DNA from: an uncultured Bacteroides sp.
GTDB taxonomy: Bacteria; Bacteroidota; Bacteroidia; Bacteroidales; Bacteroidaceae
DNA: 31,354 bases
Direction of reading: 5' to 3'
NCBI GenBank assembly: GCA_947071285.1
Contig: CAMTFK010000024.1
Coordinates: 1 to 31,354, forward strand
The notes beneath the pieces are model-generated. The model made no database searches. It was not told the origin of the DNA and saw only the letters and a program-made list of their open reading frames with translations. A program made the position numbers and the translations under genes. Positions within the stretch are counted from its first letter, which is position 1, and the number at the start of each line of letters is the position of its first letter. Shown in pieces: positions 1 through 9,060 of this stretch.

Positions 1-1286
1 AAACAAAACCGTTGAAAGGTGCTCGTATCATGGGTTCCCTGCACATGACCATCCAAACGGCGGTACTGATTGAAACCCTCGTAGCACTGGGTGCCGAAGT
101 GCGCTGGTGCTCTTGCAACATATACTCGACCCAAGACCATGCCGCAGCCGCTATTGCTGCAACCGGTGTACCCGTATTTGCCTGGAAAGGTGAAACGCTG
201 GCTGACTACTGGTGGTGTACGCTCCAGGCTCTCAACTTCCCCGGCGGCAAAGGTCCTACGGTGATTGTGGACGATGGCGGCGACGCTACCATGATGATAC
301 ACGTAGGTTATGAGGCTGAAAATAATGCTTCTGTGCTGGATAAAGAAGTTCATGCAGAAGACGAGGTTGAACTGAATGCCATCCTGAAATGTGTATTGGC
401 AGAAGATCCTACTCGCTGGCATCGTGTGGCTGCTGAGATGCGTGGTGTATCCGAAGAAACAACCACAGGTGTACACCGCTTATACCAGATGCAGGAAGAA
501 GGTAAATTACTGTTCCCGGCATTCAATGTGAACGACTCTGTAACAAAATCTAAATTCGACAACTTATACGGTTGCCGTGAGTCGCTTGCCGATGGCATCA
601 AACGTGCCACGGACGTGATGATTGCAGGTAAGGTAGTGGTAGTTTGCGGTTATGGTGACGTAGGTAAAGGATGCTCACACTCCATGCGTACTTATGGTGC
701 CCGCGTACTGGTAACCGAAGTAGACCCGATTTGTGCCCTGCAAGCAGCAATGGAAGGTTTTGAAGTAGTGACGATGGAAGAAGCCTGTACCCAAGGTAAC
801 ATCTTCGTTACCACCACCGGTAATATCGACATTATCCGCATCGACCATATGGAGAAGATGAAAGACCAGGCTATTGTTTGTAACATCGGTCACTTCGACA
901 ACGAAATCCAGGTGGATGCGCTCAAACATTATCCCGGCATCAAGTGCGTCAACATCAAGCCGCAGGTAGACCGCTACTATTTCCCCGACGGACACAGCAT
1001 CATCTTGTTAGCCGATGGACGTTTGGTAAACTTGGGTTGTGCTACCGGTCACCCGTCATTCGTTATGAGTAACTCATTCACCAACCAGACTTTGGCACAG
1101 ATTGAGTTGTTCAACAAGAAATATGAAACAGGTGTTTACCGTCTTCCCAAGCATCTCGATGAAGAAGTGGCACGTCTGCACCTCGAAAAAATCGGTGTGA
1201 AGCTGACGAAGTTGACTCCCGAGCAAGCCGCCTATATCGGTGTAAAGGTGGACGGACCGTATAAGGCTGAACACTATCGTTATTAA
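1..1286 (+). CDS. ahcY: Adenosylhomocysteinase (S-adenosyl-L-homocysteine hydrolase), 5' end missing
   Basis: Cytosolic NAD-dependent enzyme that splits S-adenosylhomocysteine into homocysteine and adenosine, clearing the by-product of methylation. The reading frame is open from base 3 (T-K-P-L-K-G-A-R-I-M-G-S-L-H-M), so the gene runs off the left edge. The TTG at 12 is not a real start. Relative to the family's usual length, roughly 50 N-terminal residues are missing. Visible family marks are the GARIMGSLHMT substrate-site segment, the KSKFDNLYGCRESL stretch, the NAD-binding glycine loop VCGYGDVGKG, and the classic C-terminal end YKAEHYRY. It is a housekeeping gene unrelated to the PUL and is followed by a long inverted repeat before the next gene on the same strand. 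Identity is very secure. Confidence 0.97.
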   Translation, partial: TKPLKGARIMGSLHMTIQTAVLIETLVALGAEVRWCSCNIYSTQDHAAAAIAATGVPVFAWKGETLADYWWCTLQALNFPGGKGPTVIVDDGGDATMMIHVGYEAENNASVLDKEVHAEDEVELNAILKCVLAEDPTRWHRVAAEMRGVSEETTTGVHRLYQMQEEGKLLFPAFNVNDSVTKSKFDNLYGCRESLADGIKRATDVMIAGKVVVVCGYGDVGKGCSHSMRTYGARVLVTEVDPICALQAAMEGFEVVTMEEACTQGNIFVTTTGNIDIIRIDHMEKMKDQAIVCNIGHFDNEIQVDALKHYPGIKCVNIKPQVDRYYFPDGHSIILLADGRLVNLGCATGHPSFVMSNSFTNQTLAQIELFNKKYETGVYRLPKHLDEEVARLHLEKIGVKLTKLTPEQAAYIGVKVDGPYKAEHYRY

Positions 1287-1292
1287 AATAAC

Positions 1293-1388
1293 GAAATGAA
1301 AGAATGAAAGAATGAAAGAATGAAAAGTTGGCTGCGCAATAATATCCGCATGGTTTTTCATTCTTTCATTCTTTCATTCTTTCATTTC
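1293..1388. repeat. Perfect 34-bp inverted repeat built of 8-bp units
   Basis: The left arm 1293-1326 is the exact reverse complement of the right arm 1355-1388, with a 28-base spacer (1327-1354). Each arm is itself a tandem array of an 8-bp unit, AGAATGAA (about four copies). It fills almost the whole gap between ahcY and the yfhO-like gene. A transcript would fold into a long A-U-rich hairpin ending 16 bases before the downstream ATG. There is no run of T directly after it, so it is not a textbook terminator. It may act as an mRNA 3'-end stabiliser, a processing site or a weak terminator/attenuator; its function is unknown. Confidence 0.9.
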
Positions 1389-1404
1389 ATAAAAATATAT
1401 TTTT

Positions 1405-3912
1405 ATGAAGAAGCTCCTCCCCGACCTCCTGGTCATTCTTATCTTTGCTGTCCTTTCGTTCGCCTATTTCTTTCCGGCGGACATAGAGAACCGCATTCTC
1501 TTCCAACATGACACGGCTGCCGGTGCCGGTGCCGGACAAGAAGCAACAAAGTATCGCGAAGAAACCGGTGAATATACACGCTGGACAAACTCGCTGTTCG
1601 GTGGTATGCCTACCTACCAGATAGCTCCCAGCTATGAGTCAACCAAACCATTGACGTGGGTACAGAAGGTATACCAACTCTTTTTGCCCACGTATGTAAA
1701 CCTGACTTTCATTCTGATGCTGGGCTTTTTCATCCTGTTGCGCGCATTCGGCATACCGGTGTGGCTGGCAGGATTGGGAGGATTGATGTGGGCATTCTCA
1801 TCTTACTTCTTTATTCTGATTTCCGCCGGGCACATATGGAAGTTTATCACCCTGGCTTACATACCACCCACGATAGCGGGTATCGTACTGGCTTATCGGG
1901 GAAAATACCTGGTAGGAGGTATCATAACCGCATTGTTTATAGCCCTGCAAATTCTGTCGAACCATGTGCAGATGAGCTATTACTTCCTGTTCGTCATCCT
2001 GTTCATTGCAGGAGCCTATTTTGAAGATGCCTGGCGCAACAAAACCTTGCCGCAGTTCTTTAAAGCAAGCGGTGTGCTTGTAGTAGCTGCACTCGTCGGT
2101 ATATGCGTCAACCTGTCGAACCTGTATCACACTTACGAGTACAGCAAGGAAACCATGCGTGGTAAAAGCGAACTCGTGGAAACCGGCGATGCAGCCAAAC
2201 AGACCAGCAGCGGGTTGGATCGTGACTACATCACACAATGGAGCTATGGAATCGGAGAAACCTGGACGTTGCTGGTACCCAACTTTAAAGGCGGCGCTTC
2301 CGTACCCCTCATTACGAACGAGACAGCTATGGAAAAAGCCAATCCTACGTATGCCGGATTATACCAACAATTACCCCAATACTTCGGTGGTCAGCCCATG
2401 ACATCAGGTCCCGTCTATGTAGGCGCTTTTGTCCTGTTCCTTTTCATTCTGGGTTGCTTCATAGTCAAAGGCCCGTTGAAGTGGGCGCTGGTCGAAGCCA
2501 CATTCTTCTCCATCGTTCTTTCATGGGGAAAGAATTTCATGCCGCTGACCGACTTCTTCATCGACTATATACCTATGTATAGTAAATTCCGTGCCGTATC
2601 GTCCATTCTCGTTATTGCGGAGTTTACCATTCCGTTATTGGCCATCTTTGCCTTGAAAAAGGTGCTGGAAGAACCGGAAATATTGAAAAAGAAACTGAAG
2701 TTTGTCGGTATCAGCTTTGCATTAACAGCAGGCGTAGCTTTGATACTGACCATCCTGCCGGGAGCTTTCAGTTCTACATTTGTTCCTGCACAGGAAGCTC
2801 AGATGTTGCAGAATGCAGTCAACCAGGGAATGATTCCCCAGGAAGAGTTGTCCGGCATCCTTTCTAATCTGGGAGAGATGCGTGCAGCAATGGTTAGTTC
2901 CGATGCGTTACGTAGCTTCATTATCGTTGTGATTGGCTGCGCATTATTATGGTTCTATTGTAGCGGCAAATTAAAGAACACAATTGTGATTGCCGGCATT
3001 ACTATTCTTTGCGTAGTAGATATGTGGGGAGTCAACAAGCGTTATCTGCACGACGACCAATTTGTTCCCCGCACTGCCCAGGTAGATACTTTCAAGAAGA
3101 CGAAAGCTGACGAAATAATACTGCAGGACACTGATCCGAACTATCGTGTACTCAGCCTTTCGGGAAGTGCATTCAGCGAGAATAACACTTCCTACTGGCA
3201 CAAGAGTGTCGGCGGATATCATGCCGCCAAGTTGCGCCGCTATCAGGAAGTGATAGAACGCCATATCACTCCGGAAATGCAGGCCGCTTATCGGGCTATT
3301 GCCACAGCAGGTGGTGAAATGGATAGCGTAGATGCTTCCCAGTTCCGCGTTCTGAATATGCTGAACACCAAGTATTTCATTCTTCCCGCCGGACAAGGCC
3401 AGACAATCCCTGTCATGAACCCTTATGCTTATGGCAATGCATGGTTTGTAGATAAGGTGGAGTATGTGGATAATGCCAATCAGGAGATTGACGCTTTACA
3501 CGCAATAGTACCCACAGAAACAGCCGTAGTAGACGCCCGTTTCAAAGAGGCCCTGAAAGGCGCAACGACCTCCTACAAGGATAGTCTTTCCAGCGTCCGC
3601 CTGACGAGTTATGAGCCTAATCGCCTGGTTTACGAAACCAACAATTCGAAAGATGGTGTAGTCGTGTTCTCCGAAATCTACTACCCGGACGGCTGGATAG
3701 CCACCATTGACGGGGAGCCTGCCGACATTGCGCGTGCCGACTACATCCTGCGTTCCATGTACGTTCCTGCCGGGAAGCATACCATTGAAATGCGCTTCGA
3801 TCCGAAGAGCTTGCATGTAACGGAAGGCATTGCTTATGCAGCGCTGGCATTGATGGTGATTGGTATTATGATAATGATGATTATATATAGAAAGAAGCTG
3901 AGTTCACGCTAA
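1405..3912 (+). CDS. YfhO-family polytopic membrane protein
   Basis: The 835-residue protein has a membrane segment right at the N-terminus (LLVILIFAVLSFAYFF) and many further hydrophobic helices. A large mostly soluble part follows from about residue 545, and a single helix with a basic tail (YRKKLSS) closes the protein. This is the layout of the Bacteroidetes YfhO family, which is thought to resemble GT-C glycosyltransferases with lipid-linked donors; the substrate is not known. The early acidic segment (QHDTAAGAGAGQEA) followed by WTNSLFGGMPTYQ is typical of the family. The ATG at 1405 gives a proper first membrane helix. The gene follows ahcY on the same strand, 118 bases away, and ends just before a strong hairpin terminator. 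I see no link to the PUL that faces it from the other strand. Confidence 0.85.
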   Translation: MKKLLPDLLVILIFAVLSFAYFFPADIENRILFQHDTAAGAGAGQEATKYREETGEYTRWTNSLFGGMPTYQIAPSYESTKPLTWVQKVYQLFLPTYVNLTFILMLGFFILLRAFGIPVWLAGLGGLMWAFSSYFFILISAGHIWKFITLAYIPPTIAGIVLAYRGKYLVGGIITALFIALQILSNHVQMSYYFLFVILFIAGAYFEDAWRNKTLPQFFKASGVLVVAALVGICVNLSNLYHTYEYSKETMRGKSELVETGDAAKQTSSGLDRDYITQWSYGIGETWTLLVPNFKGGASVPLITNETAMEKANPTYAGLYQQLPQYFGGQPMTSGPVYVGAFVLFLFILGCFIVKGPLKWALVEATFFSIVLSWGKNFMPLTDFFIDYIPMYSKFRAVSSILVIAEFTIPLLAIFALKKVLEEPEILKKKLKFVGISFALTAGVALILTILPGAFSSTFVPAQEAQMLQNAVNQGMIPQEELSGILSNLGEMRAAMVSSDALRSFIIVVIGCALLWFYCSGKLKNTIVIAGITILCVVDMWGVNKRYLHDDQFVPRTAQVDTFKKTKADEIILQDTDPNYRVLSLSGSAFSENNTSYWHKSVGGYHAAKLRRYQEVIERHITPEMQAAYRAIATAGGEMDSVDASQFRVLNMLNTKYFILPAGQGQTIPVMNPYAYGNAWFVDKVEYVDNANQEIDALHAIVPTETAVVDARFKEALKGATTSYKDSLSSVRLTSYEPNRLVYETNNSKDGVVVFSEIYYPDGWIATIDGEPADIARADYILRSMYVPAGKHTIEMRFDPKSLHVTEGIAYAALALMVIGIMIMMIIYRKKLSSR

Positions 3913-3930
3913 CTGTCCATAAAAAGAACA

Positions 3931-3970
3931 CGAGGGTATATCATACATATGATATACCCTCGCACTTTTT
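3931..3970. terminator. Probably bidirectional hairpin terminator between convergent genes
   Basis: A perfect 13-bp stem (3931-3943 with 3950-3962, CGAGGGTATATCA and its complement) is followed on the plus strand by five T after CAC (3966-3970). On the minus strand it is followed by TGTTC and another run of T (complement of 3920-3924). It lies between the stop of the yfhO-like gene (3912) and the stop of GH31-1 (4032), so it can end both transcripts. Confidence 0.85.
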
Positions 3971-4031
3971 AATAAATCTCAAAAATAACTTTATCCCACC
4001 TATTCTTGAGAACTCAGTAAATCAAATCCAA

Positions 4032-6422
4032 TCATAGCTTAACCGATTTCTTCTTCCCACCATATGAAATCGATTTCGTGAATTTCGTCGACTGAACACT
4101 CCCTGTTCCATTCTCCTTATCCACTACAACTATATTGAACTTACGTGATTTCAACATACCGGGGAAAGTTCCTTCCCGATCTGCGATATTCAACGTCCGG
4201 TTTGCATCATCCCAAGTAAACTTAATGGTTGAATAGGCACCTTTCTCATAGTTATAATTATCGTTTTCATCTTCATACAGCACAAATTCTCCATCGGCTC
4301 CGGGATAAATGCGTATCTCCAGATTATTCCATTTCTTCTCTGTAGAATACTGTACTTTCGGTCCAAAAGGAACAATGGAACCTGCACGTACATACAACGG
4401 GATAATATCGATAGGAACCTCTTTGGTAACCATCTGTCCGCCATTCAATACTTCTCCTGTCCAAAAGTCAAACCATTTGGTTCCCTTAGGAAGATAAACA
4501 TCCTGTGTTCCTGTCTTACTAAAATCTTCATACGGATCTTTCCACTGTTCCTTATCAGAGAATACATACATATTCCTGGTTACAGGAGTCACAAGAAATG
4601 CCTTTCCAAACATATACTGATTACTGATAGTGTGTACCTTCTTATCTTCGTTGAAGTCCATGAACAAGGCACGGAGGAAAGAACCTGCATTATCAGTCAC
4701 CTGCCATCCTGTTGAATACAGATACGGCAACAGTGCATAGCGCAGATTTATGTATTTCTCTTCCGAATCATACACCCAGTCACCCTTTTTACCCAGATTG
4801 TAGATTTCCTTTTTCACACCACTTCCATGCGAACGCTGCATGGGCAGGAATGTACCATATTGAAACCAGCGGGTATACAGTTCATGATAAGCTTTATTTT
4901 CAGCCCCACCATGATAAGGCCAGTTAAAGAATCCACCTATATCCGTATTCCAGTAAGGTATTCCCGATAGAGAAAAGTTCAAGCCTGTAGGAATCTGCTT
5001 ACGGAATGTTTCCCAATTACACATAACATCGCCCGACCAGGTATTCGCTGCATAACGCTGTTGTCCGGCAAATGCACAACGAGTCAGCAGATACACGCGT
5101 TTATCAGAGGTCACAGCACGCTGATGCTCATAAACCCCCTTGTTACTCATCAACGGGAAAGCATTTACTACGCTACGATAAGTTCCCATCGCTGTTGGAA
5201 TATCAAAGTCTCTTTCCTGAACATCCAGATGATCAGGTTCCGTTGAATCTGTCCACCAGGCATCAATACCTTTACTGAACAGACCTTTATTCAAGTGCTC
5301 CCAATAAATATCGCGTGCTTTTTCATTATAAGCATCATAAGCTTTCACTCCCCCGTCTGCAGGCCATGTCTTGAAGTTGAACAGGGCATTGATTTTCTCC
5401 AAGTCCTTGTACGGATTCGTATCCGGCCCGAATGAAGCCCATATAGAGATCATAATCTTCGCATTTTTCTTCTTCACATGATCGATCATCTTCTGAGGAT
5501 CAGGGAACTCCGGATTATCAAAATTCATAGAGTTCCAGTTAGAGTTCGGCCCCCAATATTGCCAGTCCTGAATAATTCCATCCAAAGGAATCCCTAACTC
5601 ACGATACTTATCCACGACTTCCATCGTTTCCTGTTGTGATTTGTAACGCTCACGCGATTGCCAGAAACCGAATGTCCACAACGGATACATAGGTGCCTGT
5701 CCCGTTAAGTCGCGTATCTGCGCTATCACGCCATCTGCATTGCCGCCATACATAAAGTAATAATCCATACACTCTCCCACTTCCGAATCAAAGGACATCT
5801 CTTGCGGATTATCTGTATAAGTGGTTGGGGAATAATTATCCCAAAACATTCCGTACCCTTTTGTAGACTGAATAATTGGAACACTGGCATACAATGCACG
5901 CTGACGCATGAAATGTTTATGATTGCGCTGATTCAGATCATCAACCTGCTGCTGTCCTAGACCATAGATAGCCTCATCCTTATCCAACAAAAAAGCTTGA
6001 CGCACACTAAAAGTCGGATTCCCCGCATCATTGAACGGAGTAAACTGAGCACCATAATCTTTCTCGGTAAATAATGCCTTTCCTTGCTTATCAAAGAAAG
6101 AAACCCGTCCAGTCTCCACATTGAAATCAACGCGTACAGCATTGCTTTTCAGGGAAACAGTTTCTCCTTGCTTCTCAGTCGTTACAGACATACTTTCAGG
6201 ACTTTTGACTACAGAAAGGCTTTTCTTTGTAAAGCTACGTCCTTCGGGCGCCTTCACCACACGTACAATTTCAGGGCTGACGAATTGGATCTCAATATCC
6301 ATTCCCTGCGTAGTACCCGTTATTCCCTGCTTGGTTTGACGGAAAGTCTGGGCCTCGACAGGTAAGGTCGACAAGAAAGCCGCAGCCACCAGTATACTAC
6401 TGATCTTTAAATAAAACTTCAT
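4032..6422 (-). CDS. GH31 alpha-glycosidase (alpha-xylosidase/alpha-glucosidase type), GH31-1
   Basis: Secreted retaining alpha-glycosidase of family GH31, 796 residues. A signal peptide (MKFYLKISSILVAAAFLSTL, cleaved near VEAQ) is followed by the N-terminal beta-sandwich. The (beta/alpha)8 barrel carries FGFWQSRERYKSQ and QDWQYWG near residues 251-291. The nucleophile is D392 in WWTDSTEPD and the acid/base D465 in TWSGD. A C-terminal beta region of DUF5110 type closes the protein. The QDW-x-YW form is common among alpha-xylosidase-like members, but I cannot separate xylosidase from glucosidase by eye. It lacks the inserted PA14 domain of the long xyloglucan alpha-xylosidases. It is the last gene of the SusC-1 operon, 48 bases after the DUF3823 gene. 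The last 80 or so residues are far closer to GH31-2 than the rest. Confidence 0.93.
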   Translation of the reverse strand: MKFYLKISSILVAAAFLSTLPVEAQTFRQTKQGITGTTQGMDIEIQFVSPEIVRVVKAPEGRSFTKKSLSVVKSPESMSVTTEKQGETVSLKSNAVRVDFNVETGRVSFFDKQGKALFTEKDYGAQFTPFNDAGNPTFSVRQAFLLDKDEAIYGLGQQQVDDLNQRNHKHFMRQRALYASVPIIQSTKGYGMFWDNYSPTTYTDNPQEMSFDSEVGECMDYYFMYGGNADGVIAQIRDLTGQAPMYPLWTFGFWQSRERYKSQQETMEVVDKYRELGIPLDGIIQDWQYWGPNSNWNSMNFDNPEFPDPQKMIDHVKKKNAKIMISIWASFGPDTNPYKDLEKINALFNFKTWPADGGVKAYDAYNEKARDIYWEHLNKGLFSKGIDAWWTDSTEPDHLDVQERDFDIPTAMGTYRSVVNAFPLMSNKGVYEHQRAVTSDKRVYLLTRCAFAGQQRYAANTWSGDVMCNWETFRKQIPTGLNFSLSGIPYWNTDIGGFFNWPYHGGAENKAYHELYTRWFQYGTFLPMQRSHGSGVKKEIYNLGKKGDWVYDSEEKYINLRYALLPYLYSTGWQVTDNAGSFLRALFMDFNEDKKVHTISNQYMFGKAFLVTPVTRNMYVFSDKEQWKDPYEDFSKTGTQDVYLPKGTKWFDFWTGEVLNGGQMVTKEVPIDIIPLYVRAGSIVPFGPKVQYSTEKKWNNLEIRIYPGADGEFVLYEDENDNYNYEKGAYSTIKFTWDDANRTLNIADREGTFPGMLKSRKFNIVVVDKENGTGSVQSTKFTKSISYGGKKKSVKL

Positions 6423-6470
6423 AGTTTCTTTTTTACTTGTTTATATTATGAATTACCTAATGAAAACAAT

Positions 6471-7172
6471 CTATCTCAGTTGAGTGACCTCGGAAAATAT
6501 ATAATCATTTCCTTGCTGTGCCTTAACCCCGATTCTTGCATATAAAAACTTGGCAGCATCAGTAACCCCATTATCATTCAGGTCGAAAGTGAATTCATGT
6601 TCACCCGGAGTCAGATTGGTGAATGCCTTCTCCGCTATCTTCGCAACATTATCCACCAGTTTCGTTTTGGATATATAGATCACGGCCCTGTCAATAGAAG
6701 CAGTCTCAACCACCTGATTTATCTTGCATTTCACTTTTACCACCTTATTCTGGAAATCAATTTCAGTATCCTTGATAAGAAAATAAGGAGTAACTTCAAC
6801 ATCCAATATCTGATTACCTTTGATATTGACTTCAATCGTATCCTTCCGAGGAACCCACGGCCCCCTATCCTGTCTCAGCACTATCTTATAGAAACCGTCA
6901 TACATCAAAGAATTAAATTCGCCATCAGAGTTAACAAACAAATTGATAGCACCCCGATCTTCATACTCAGGTCCTTCCTGATAAGCATACATCATACAAT
7001 CATTGTCATAGGCAGTCCCTCTTAATTGCAGTGCTTCACCCTCATAGACAAACCTGCCCTTAAACTCACTTTTAGGCTCATCGAAATTATCCAGCTCGCA
7101 ACCGGTTACCAGAAACAAGCCAAGAATTAATATAAGGCTATTGATATTTTTCATTTTATTTAATCTAATCAT
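6471..7172 (-). CDS. DUF3823-type PUL lipoprotein (SusE/SusF position)
   Basis: A 233-residue lipoprotein. The N-terminal hydrophobic stretch ends in the lipobox LVTGC (Cys25), followed by ELDNFDEPKSEF, an acidic tract that fits surface export in Bacteroides. The opening GRFVYEGEALQLRG and the Ig-like beta pattern that follows match the DUF3823 family found next to SusD in many PULs. Such proteins sit in the SusE/SusF place and may help bind glycan at the cell surface, but the role of this family is not proven. The start used is the ATG at 7172, 11 bases after the SusD-1 stop. An ATG at 7154 would give a tidier signal peptide (MKNINSL) and is equally possible. It is in one operon with SusC-1, SusD-1 and GH31-1. 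Confidence 0.8.
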   Translation of the reverse strand: MIRLNKMKNINSLILILGLFLVTGCELDNFDEPKSEFKGRFVYEGEALQLRGTAYDNDCMMYAYQEGPEYEDRGAINLFVNSDGEFNSLMYDGFYKIVLRQDRGPWVPRKDTIEVNIKGNQILDVEVTPYFLIKDTEIDFQNKVVKVKCKINQVVETASIDRAVIYISKTKLVDNVAKIAEKAFTNLTPGEHEFTFDLNDNGVTDAAKFLYARIGVKAQQGNDYIFSEVTQLR

Positions 7173-7183
7173 TAGTTACTATA

Positions 7184-9040
7184 TTACTGTAATGGGTTCT
7201 TAACCAACTTCGGATTCTTGTTAATCCAGCCATCATCAATCGAACCGTAATAACATCGCATGGTGAAGTTTCTTGCATTCGGCGCCATGTAAGATCTGCT
7301 TTTCTCGAAAGCCCACTTACCATCATATGGCGAACCGGGTGCATACACCTTGTAGGGGAAAAGGGAATACATCTGTGCAGTCGGACTGTCAATGACTCCA
7401 TTCCATACAGTATGGGCAAGTCTCCAACGTTTCAAGTCCCACCAACGATGATCTTCAAAAGCAAACTCAACCCTATACTCATTCACAATGTGCTCAAAAG
7501 TGATCGTGGATTCCGTCAATTCTTTAATTCCACCACGGGCACGAACTCTGTTTATATATCCGACGGCCTTCACTTTGTTCGCTCCCCCTAATTCATAAGC
7601 TGCTTCCGATGCAATCAGCAAAGCTTCTGCGAAACGGAAACGGGGATACCACATCTCACTATTCTGCGTATCCGATCCTGCATTGGCGGCTTCATCCAGG
7701 AATTTACGTACCAAAAAGCCGGTCTTATTAAATCTGTCGCCTGCCGTTGCTAATGGTCCGTCCAGTGCAGTAATTAGCTGCCCGTCTTCAGTGGTTGCAC
7801 CTAAAGAACTGATCTTTGTTTTCCATTGGCTCGGATTTTCTGTATCCTTAATCAGCAAACCAGCTTGTAGAGCCACCGGCTCACTTCTATAAAGTGCACT
7901 AGGCCATATCACAGTTCCCCACAATCGGGCATCTTTCACTTTGAAAGGCTCTTCGGGATCATCATAAAACACAAAGTTGCCATTAGCATCATGCGTCTTT
8001 ATCTCGGAGTTGCTTCCATCCTTGTTTTCAAAAGATTCCACTAAATTAAGAAGTGCTCCCAGAGCATTTCCCTGTATTCCATCCTTCAAAGAGAAAGGCA
8101 TACACCAAGCTGTGAAGTTAGTCGTTACCTTATCCGTCACAGATCTGTCCAAAGCCCAAATAACTTCTTTATTATTCGATTTCTGGCATACAGCCTTATA
8201 AAAGCTCAATCCTAAATCCTGAGGATCGGAAATCTGCAATTCATAAGGGCTGTTTTCTATAACTTCCTCAGCAGCAGCCAATGCAGTCTCATAGTATTTG
8301 GTTGCTAAATCAGCCGGAATACCGACTTCTCCATTATCAGTCTTCAGAGTCGGAGTAATCTTATTACCATAATTTGCAATGGAACCTGCATACACGGCAG
8401 CACGTGCCTTCAACATTAAAGCCGCCCATTTATTGGCCCGGGCAGAATTTATAGTCATTTGTTCGGTCAGTTGGCGGGCTATTTCATCACATTCACTGAT
8501 TATATAATCATAGATTCCCGCCTCTGTGGAACGTGGCACCTGGTAGGTTTCCACATCTATTCCAGATTCATAATTAAACACCTGGTCTCCAACAAGCGGC
8601 ATACCACCCAAAGTACGGGCCATGTGGAAATAATGCCAGGCACGCAGGAAACGAGCCTCTCCCTCAAAAGCCTTTTTCTCACTATCCTGAAGTGCACTAC
8701 TGCCTCTGACGCCCTGTAAAAACAAGTTTACCCGGCGTACAAAGTCATAATCACGGACTCTCCATGAGTTCCGGTCATACTCTGTAAATATCACCCACGG
8801 ACTTCCATAACATTTATTAGCCTCGTCCAACTGGTCGTAACTTCCATAATCCCCATTATTCTGTCCCCAGTTTACTCTGCCATACAAATTTGAAAGTACG
8901 GATAATACAAGCTCCTTATCTTCATAAATCATACTCTCAGGTATCACATTTTCAGGTTCCTGATCCAAAAAGGATTCCGAACAACCGGCAGCCCCCATTA
9001 AGAAAAGGGCGGATATGATTATCAATTTTATTTTAGTCAT
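7184..9040 (-). CDS. RagB/SusD family outer-membrane nutrient-binding lipoprotein, SusD-1
   Basis: A 618-residue surface lipoprotein that should close over its SusC partner and capture the glycan. The signal peptide ends in LMGAAGC (Cys20), then SESFLDQEPENVIPE, the usual SusD opening. The N-terminal TPR-like region contains EGEARFLRAWHYFHMARTLGGMPLV, a family hallmark. The C-terminal part holds YPRFRFAEALLIASEAAYELGG, YINRVRARGG and FEDHRWWDLKRWRLA. It starts 20 bases after the SusC-1 stop, so the pair is co-transcribed and probably translationally linked. SusD proteins are non-enzymatic, and the sequence does not reveal which sugar it binds. Confidence 0.96.
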   Translation of the reverse strand: MTKIKLIIISALFLMGAAGCSESFLDQEPENVIPESMIYEDKELVLSVLSNLYGRVNWGQNNGDYGSYDQLDEANKCYGSPWVIFTEYDRNSWRVRDYDFVRRVNLFLQGVRGSSALQDSEKKAFEGEARFLRAWHYFHMARTLGGMPLVGDQVFNYESGIDVETYQVPRSTEAGIYDYIISECDEIARQLTEQMTINSARANKWAALMLKARAAVYAGSIANYGNKITPTLKTDNGEVGIPADLATKYYETALAAAEEVIENSPYELQISDPQDLGLSFYKAVCQKSNNKEVIWALDRSVTDKVTTNFTAWCMPFSLKDGIQGNALGALLNLVESFENKDGSNSEIKTHDANGNFVFYDDPEEPFKVKDARLWGTVIWPSALYRSEPVALQAGLLIKDTENPSQWKTKISSLGATTEDGQLITALDGPLATAGDRFNKTGFLVRKFLDEAANAGSDTQNSEMWYPRFRFAEALLIASEAAYELGGANKVKAVGYINRVRARGGIKELTESTITFEHIVNEYRVEFAFEDHRWWDLKRWRLAHTVWNGVIDSPTAQMYSLFPYKVYAPGSPYDGKWAFEKSRSYMAPNARNFTMRCYYGSIDDGWINKNPKLVKNPLQ

Positions 9041-9060
9041 CTTGATGCGTATAAAGGTAA

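Noticed and set aside
12..14. TTG as the start codon of ahcY
   Set aside because: The frame is open to the window edge and the family has about 50 more residues upstream; the gene is simply cut.
1293..1388. CRISPR-like array
   Set aside because: The units are 8 bp with no spacers and are arranged as an inverted repeat; no cas genes are nearby.
1320..1511. Small plus-strand open frame beginning in the inverted repeat
   Set aside because: It is made from the repeat arms and then overlaps the yfhO-like gene in another frame; low-complexity protein with no support.
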